Below are positions 5,733 through 8,677 of a stretch of DNA of 8,677 nucleotides, piece by piece. Every line of letters starts with the position of its first letter. The stretch's first letter is position 1. A program made the position numbers and the translations under genes. The stretch covers positions 1 to 8,677 of the forward strand of contig JABFRY010000373.1 in assembly GCA_013140955.1 (NCBI GenBank). The letters run 5' to 3'. This stretch comes from Acidobacteriota bacterium (GTDB lineage: Bacteria; Acidobacteriota; Vicinamibacteria; Vicinamibacterales; UBA2999). The notes below the pieces were generated by a model. It was not told the origin of the DNA. It ran no database searches and saw only the letters and a program-made list of their open reading frames with translations.

Positions 5733-7168
5733 GCCGCCTTTCGCCCCTTGAGCCGCTGATCGAGCGCCACACCCAGCGCCCACCGCACGGGCAGGTGCCA
5801 CGGGGCGCCGCGCCGTGGTCGCTTGCGGATCGTCCCGGCGGCTTCGATCTCCTCGACCATGACACTGGTCGCCGTTCGTTCGAGTCCTCGCGGCCGGACG
5901 AACGAGGCCACGAACGACGCGCAGCGGGCACGCGACGCCTCGGGATCCGCCAGCTCGCGTCCGAGCTGCGCCAGATGCGTCGGAAAGTCCGAGGCGGACG
6001 TCACCGGGCCCCCGTTCCCGTCGAGCAGGTACGCGAAGTGGATCGTGCCCGACTGCCCGCCCGAGAACTCGGGACTCGCCACGGTATAGACGGCCCGTCC
6101 CACGATGGCCGCCTCGATCATCGCGCTGGTGTTGAGGCCGACGACCGCCGCCGCGTGGTGCAGCGAGTCGTAGAGGCCCTGGTCCGCGTTCATCTCGGTC
6201 TTCGCGTTCCAGATCGCCACGCCCGGCACCTCGCCGAACGACACCGCATCCCACTGCTCCTGGTGCGCCGGGTGCGGCCGGATGAGGACCTGGCAGTCGC
6301 GCAGCGGGGGCGCCGCCCCGCGGAGGGCGCTCACCCACGCCCGCACGAAGTCCACCTCCCGCGGGGCGACGAACGAGGACGAGCAGACGTAGAGCAGGAG
6401 CGGCTTGGACGCGTCCAGGCCGAGCGGCCCGAGGAACGCCTCCCTGGACGAGGCCGGTCGCAGCGCCAGGAAGTCGTCGAAGCGGGGAGCGCCGGTGACG
6501 ACCACGCGGTCGGCCGGCATCCCGTGAAGGTCGATGGCCTCGCGGCGCTGGTGGCCGTTCCACACGAGCACCCGGTCCGGCGGCACCCGGACCAGGCCGC
6601 GGTTGGTGAGGTTGTCCCAGCTGAAGGGCGCGAACACCACGGGCACACCCAGCCGGTGCGCGGCCTTCACGTAGTCGGTCTGGTACGACCCGAAGTCCAC
6701 GAGCGGTGTCACCATCACGAGGTCGGGGCGTTCGGCTCGCAGGAAGAGTTCGAGGTAGCGGTCGGGCGGGATCACCGTTTCCGCCAGCGCGAGGGCCTGC
6801 TGGGCGCGCCGCCAGTTGCGCTTCAGCCACGGCCGCCGGTCGAGGGCTGCGCTGAGACCCGGCGGGGCGTAGTCGGCCGCCCGCGCCACGATCTTCGTCA
6901 CGTGGCCGTACCGGGGGTCGCTGAAGCGCAGGTAGTCGCGCGTGCTGCGCAGGGCCTCGACGTGCGGCCCCCAGCGGTCGATGCGCCGCACCGGGCAGGG
7001 CACGACCTCCACGCGGGGATCCTCGTGAAGGGCCCGCGTGATCCGCAGGGGCTTGCGCTTGCGCGCGGCCCCGAGCACGACGGTGTGCCGACGCGCCGTG
7101 AGGGCGTGGATCACCGACTCGAAGTGCCGCGTCTTGCCGAGGTTGTGAACGAGGAAGAGGATCCGCAC
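5726..7168 (-). CDS. GT-B-like glycosyltransferase or CDP-glycerol glycerophosphotransferase-like protein
   Basis: This 480-residue soluble protein starts with a Rossmann-type strand and loop (MRILFLVHNLGKTRHFE, 1-17) followed by a helix. It has no membrane segment. The C-terminal half has features of GT-B enzymes that use nucleotide-activated donors: a strand ending in YVCSSS (260-265), IRPHPAH (296-302), and VVGLNTSAMIEAAIVG (342-357), which resembles the donor-binding loop and helix of capsule-type transferases and of the CDP-glycerol glycerophosphotransferase family. PFSWDNLTNRG (181-191) and HFAYLL (377-382) are other conserved-looking stretches. The likely role is adding a sugar or glycerol phosphate to a surface polysaccharide, which fits the nearby exporter; donor and acceptor cannot be read from sequence. 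The GTG at 7168 was chosen because it overlaps the upstream stop as TAGTG and gives a proper first strand; the open frame continues far upstream only as an antisense shadow. The C-terminus is basic (RLKGRKAAR). Confidence 0.75.
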   Translation of the reverse strand: MRILFLVHNLGKTRHFESVIHALTARRHTVVLGAARKRKPLRITRALHEDPRVEVVPCPVRRIDRWGPHVEALRSTRDYLRFSDPRYGHVTKIVARAADYAPPGLSAALDRRPWLKRNWRRAQQALALAETVIPPDRYLELFLRAERPDLVMVTPLVDFGSYQTDYVKAAHRLGVPVVFAPFSWDNLTNRGLVRVPPDRVLVWNGHQRREAIDLHGMPADRVVVTGAPRFDDFLALRPASSREAFLGPLGLDASKPLLLYVCSSSFVAPREVDFVRAWVSALRGAAPPLRDCQVLIRPHPAHQEQWDAVSFGEVPGVAIWNAKTEMNADQGLYDSLHHAAAVVGLNTSAMIEAAIVGRAVYTVASPEFSGGQSGTIHFAYLLDGNGGPVTSASDFPTHLAQLGRELADPEASRARCASFVASFVRPRGLERTATSVMVEEIEAAGTIRKRPRRGAPWHLPVRWALGVALDQRLKGRKAAR

Positions 7169-7434
7169 TACAGCAGCGCCCCGATGCGCCGCGGGTACTC
7201 GGGGAAGTAGCGTTCGATGACCGGCAGCTCGAACGCCGGCAGGATCGACTCCTTCGGCTCGCGCTCGAGCAGGAACCGGAAGGAGGCGTGCAGCAGGTCC
7301 TCCGGTGTCGCACCGGGGGCGTACCGCTCGACGTCGGACGGCCACACCGTGACCTCGTAGCCGGCCAGCCCGTGTCCGTCGTCCACGGTGACGTGATAGC
7401 GCGCCCCCTCGAGCGGGGTCACGGTGATATCCAT
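7168..7434 (-). CDS. Small protein of unknown function upstream of the glycosyltransferase
   Basis: The 88-residue product has an N-terminal half that reads as short beta strands (MDITVTPLEG, then YHVTVDD and YEVTVWP) and a C-terminal helical half. The latter includes LLHASFRFLLEREPKESI (47-64), FELPVIERYFPEYP (68-81) and a short tail. There is no signal peptide or membrane segment and no catalytic motif I recognise. The style resembles small conserved proteins annotated only as hypothetical. The ATG at 7434 was chosen because the protein before it in frame is low-complexity and lies opposite the divergent gene. Its TAG stop overlaps the GTG of the glycosyltransferase by one base, so the two are probably translated together. 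A stabilising or regulatory partner is possible, but that is a guess from position alone. Confidence 0.65.
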   Translation of the reverse strand: MDITVTPLEGARYHVTVDDGHGLAGYEVTVWPSDVERYAPGATPEDLLHASFRFLLEREPKESILPAFELPVIERYFPEYPRRIGALL

Positions 7435-7516
7435 GGCGTCGATGATCGCACGGCCCGCAGCCGTACCCGACTCGAGACGCGACGCCGGTGCCACATTCTC
7501 GGATAGGCTTCCGCCC
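7435..7516. promoter_or_regulatory. Divergent intergenic promoter region
   Basis: The 82 bases between the two divergent genes must hold promoters for both. On the plus strand, TAGGCT (7504-7509) is a weak -10-like element 7 bases before the ATG at 7517, which would give a leaderless transcript; no clear -35 is seen. On the minus strand, GATCAT just upstream of the ATG at 7434 matches the -10 consensus at four of six bases but also has no -35 partner. No operator-like repeat was found. Confidence 0.35.
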
Positions 7517-8641
7517 ATGCCCGCACGCATTCCCACCGAGGCCGACGTCGCGGCGGTGGCCACCCTGTCGGACCCTGTCGCACGCAACCTCGCGGTGACG
7601 GCCGGGTACCACGCCTTCTCCGGCCGGTTCCGCCACCACCTGGGCGACGAGGTGAGCTGGCCGACGCTCGCCACCTGGGCATCGGCGCAGGCCGGGCAGA
7701 CGATCAGGCGCGAGGATCTCCTGCGACTGCTGGAGCGTCGCCTCGGCGACGGGCCCGCCATACGCCGTCTCATGGACGGCCCCTTCCGGCATGTCGCCCG
7801 CGTGGTCCTGCGCGAGATGCTGGCACTGGACCCCTTCGCGCGTTCGAGCCAGGCCGTCTCCCGCGGCAACATCAAGGTGTATGCGGAAGTGGGCGCGGCG
7901 TTCGCCCGGGGCCTCCACCGCTGGCCCGCGCTCGTGGAGGGATCCGGCATCGACGCGTTCCTCGCGTCCCTCGCGCCCGGCCCGCCGCCCGACGGGCAGG
8001 ACCTGCTGCGCGAGGCGTTCACCGCCTACGTGGAGGCGTCCCGACAGCCGCCCGGGGCGCGCCGCAGCCAGCTCGTGTTCCTGGGGAACGCCGCGGTGGG
8101 CCTGCACGAGCAGACGCGGCTGCAGCCCGAGATCCTGGCTGCCGTGGACGGGTCGGTGCTGGACGGGCTCGAGATCAAGGCCCGGCTGCTCGGCGCGCTG
8201 CTGCCGTCGCTCGGCGAGGCGGCGTCGGTCGTGGGGGGCGGCCTCCTGGCCCGTCGCCTCGACCCGTGGCTCGTCCCGATCGTGGAGGAGTTGCAGCGCG
8301 TGGTGCGGGAGATCGTCACCGAACGGATGATGGTGCTCGACCTGCCGGGAGGCGCCGTCCGACTCGGGCAGGACCTTCGCGGCGAGTTCCCGGAGCACCT
8401 GCGGACGCTCACCGAGCCGCGGGTGCGGGCCCTGCTGGCCGGAGTGGACCTCACGCCGGACTCGTTGCTGAGCTCCGGCGCCGGCGACTGGACCTCGTTT
8501 CCGGAACGGATGCACTTCATCGTGGACCTGTTCCGTTCACGACAGTCCGACGCGAGGCTCTTCGAGGCCCCGCCCGGGCCGCAGGCTCGTTCCGGCCGTA
8601 TAATCCACCCGCCCGACGCGACGATCCCGGGCACCTTCTGA
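7517..8641 (+). CDS. Conserved-looking all-helical protein of unknown function
   Basis: The 374-residue product has no signal peptide and reads as mainly alpha-helical. Striking segments are DPVARNLAVTAGYHAFS (19-35), WPTLATWASAQAGQTIRRED (48-67), SRGNIKVYAEVGAAFARGL (115-133), GNAAVGLHEQTRLQPEI (190-206), and DWTSFPERMHFIVDLFRSRQ (324-343). The pattern N-L-x-x-T-x-x-YH near the start and ATWAS-x-QAGQ resembles a family I have seen only as hypothetical. H197 with E198 and E205, and H333, could be metal ligands, but this is speculative. The ATG at 7517 fits the start of the conserved-looking part; the frame stays open back to an ATG at 7424, but that would overlap the divergent gene and add an atypical 31-residue stretch. 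The last residues overlap a perfect TATAAT for the next gene. Nothing ties it directly to the glycan genes. Confidence 0.75.
   Translation: MPARIPTEADVAAVATLSDPVARNLAVTAGYHAFSGRFRHHLGDEVSWPTLATWASAQAGQTIRREDLLRLLERRLGDGPAIRRLMDGPFRHVARVVLREMLALDPFARSSQAVSRGNIKVYAEVGAAFARGLHRWPALVEGSGIDAFLASLAPGPPPDGQDLLREAFTAYVEASRQPPGARRSQLVFLGNAAVGLHEQTRLQPEILAAVDGSVLDGLEIKARLLGALLPSLGEAASVVGGGLLARRLDPWLVPIVEELQRVVREIVTERMMVLDLPGGAVRLGQDLRGEFPEHLRTLTEPRVRALLAGVDLTPDSLLSSGAGDWTSFPERMHFIVDLFRSRQSDARLFEAPPGPQARSGRIIHPPDATIPGTF
8599..8604 (+). promoter_or_regulatory. Perfect -10 hexamer within the 3' end of the helical protein gene
   Basis: TATAAT at 8599-8604 matches the consensus exactly, which is rare in such GC-rich DNA. 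Transcription would begin near 8611, leaving about 44 bases before the GTG at 8655. No TTGACA-like -35 was found 16-18 bases upstream, and there is no TG extension. It probably drives the gene that leaves the window. Confidence 0.5.
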
Positions 8642-8649
8642 AGGGAGAG
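8641..8649 (+). promoter_or_regulatory. Strong ribosome binding site before the last gene
   Basis: AAGGGAGAG is the strongest Shine-Dalgarno-like sequence noticed in the window. It begins on the last base of the previous stop codon and ends 5 bases before the GTG at 8655, and so decides that start. Confidence 0.6.
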
Positions 8650-8654
8650 CGGCA

Positions 8655-8677
8655 GTGAGCAGCACGACCTACTCGAG
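8655..8677 (+). CDS. 5' end of a gene that continues beyond the window
   Basis: A GTG at 8655 follows a strong ribosome binding site and opens a frame reading MSSTTYS before the sequence ends. Only seven full codons are present, so the product cannot be identified. It overlaps no other gene and has its own likely promoter at 8599. Confidence 0.55.

Noticed and set aside
5244..5760. A tmRNA (ssrA) gene near smpB
   Set aside because: smpB and ssrA are often neighbours, but no tRNA-like ends or tag-coding stretch were seen; both sides of smpB are occupied by protein genes.
5541..7313. A 590-codon minus-strand frame overlapping the glycosyltransferase
   Set aside because: It is the +1 shadow of the glycosyltransferase, dominated by Arg/Pro/Ala, and also overlaps smpB antisense.
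7424..7516. Start of the helical protein at 7424
   Set aside because: It would overlap the divergent 88-residue gene and add an atypical 31-residue stretch; the ATG at 7517 begins the structured part.
5726..8515. A 929-codon minus-strand open frame
   Set aside because: Only the part from 7168 down encodes a protein-like sequence; upstream of it the frame lies opposite the 374-residue gene and reads as low-complexity His/Arg/Gly/Pro-rich text, a usual artefact of GC-rich DNA.
1..8677. CRISPR arrays, insertion sequences, tRNAs or rRNAs
   Set aside because: No regularly spaced repeats, transposase-like proteins, terminal inverted repeats or conserved RNA sequences were recognised.

Overview
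The window is a very GC-rich stretch with tightly packed bacterial genes, many of them overlapping by a few bases. GC dominance at third codon positions, a one-ATPase polysaccharide exporter, promoter-like elements almost touching start codons, and several conserved but unnamed families suggest a soil-type Acidobacteriota (Vicinamibacteria-like) genome. That assignment is inference; no rRNA or other taxonomic marker is present. Nine complete genes and the first bases of a tenth can be supported, and no gap exceeds 125 bases.

Region 1 (82-2045, +): a 489-residue polytopic membrane protein of GT-C-like layout overlaps by 28 bases a 173-residue protein with one membrane segment and an ankyrin-like domain. 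A GC-rich hairpin abuts the second stop codon.

Region 2 (2170-5725, +): a polysaccharide (O-antigen-type) ABC exporter. It has a Wzt-like ATPase with a C-terminal cargo-binding-type domain, followed by two different but homologous Wzm-like permeases, one after the other with a 4-base overlap. smpB (tmRNA partner, ribosome rescue) follows only 5 bases later, so a housekeeping translation gene appears to sit in the export operon. A possible 26-codon leader ORF ends in an ATGA overlap with the ATPase start.

Region 3 (5726-7434, -): a convergent two-gene unit. A small 88-residue unknown protein precedes a 480-residue GT-B-like glycosyltransferase or glycerophosphotransferase, joined through a TAGTG overlap. 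The glycosyltransferase and smpB stop codons are directly adjacent at the centre of a perfect 14-bp palindrome.

Region 4 (7517-8677, +): a divergent gene for a 374-residue, probably all-helical protein of unknown function. A perfect TATAAT lies in its 3' end, followed by a good ribosome binding site and the GTG start of a gene that runs off the window.

Taken together, the exporter, the GT-B-like enzyme and the GT-C-like membrane protein point to a cell-surface glycan assembly and export locus. The most distinctive points are the paired non-identical permeases, smpB as the last gene of the export operon, and the repeated pattern of -10-like elements 6-13 bases before start codons. I saw no mobile element, CRISPR array, tRNA or rRNA.
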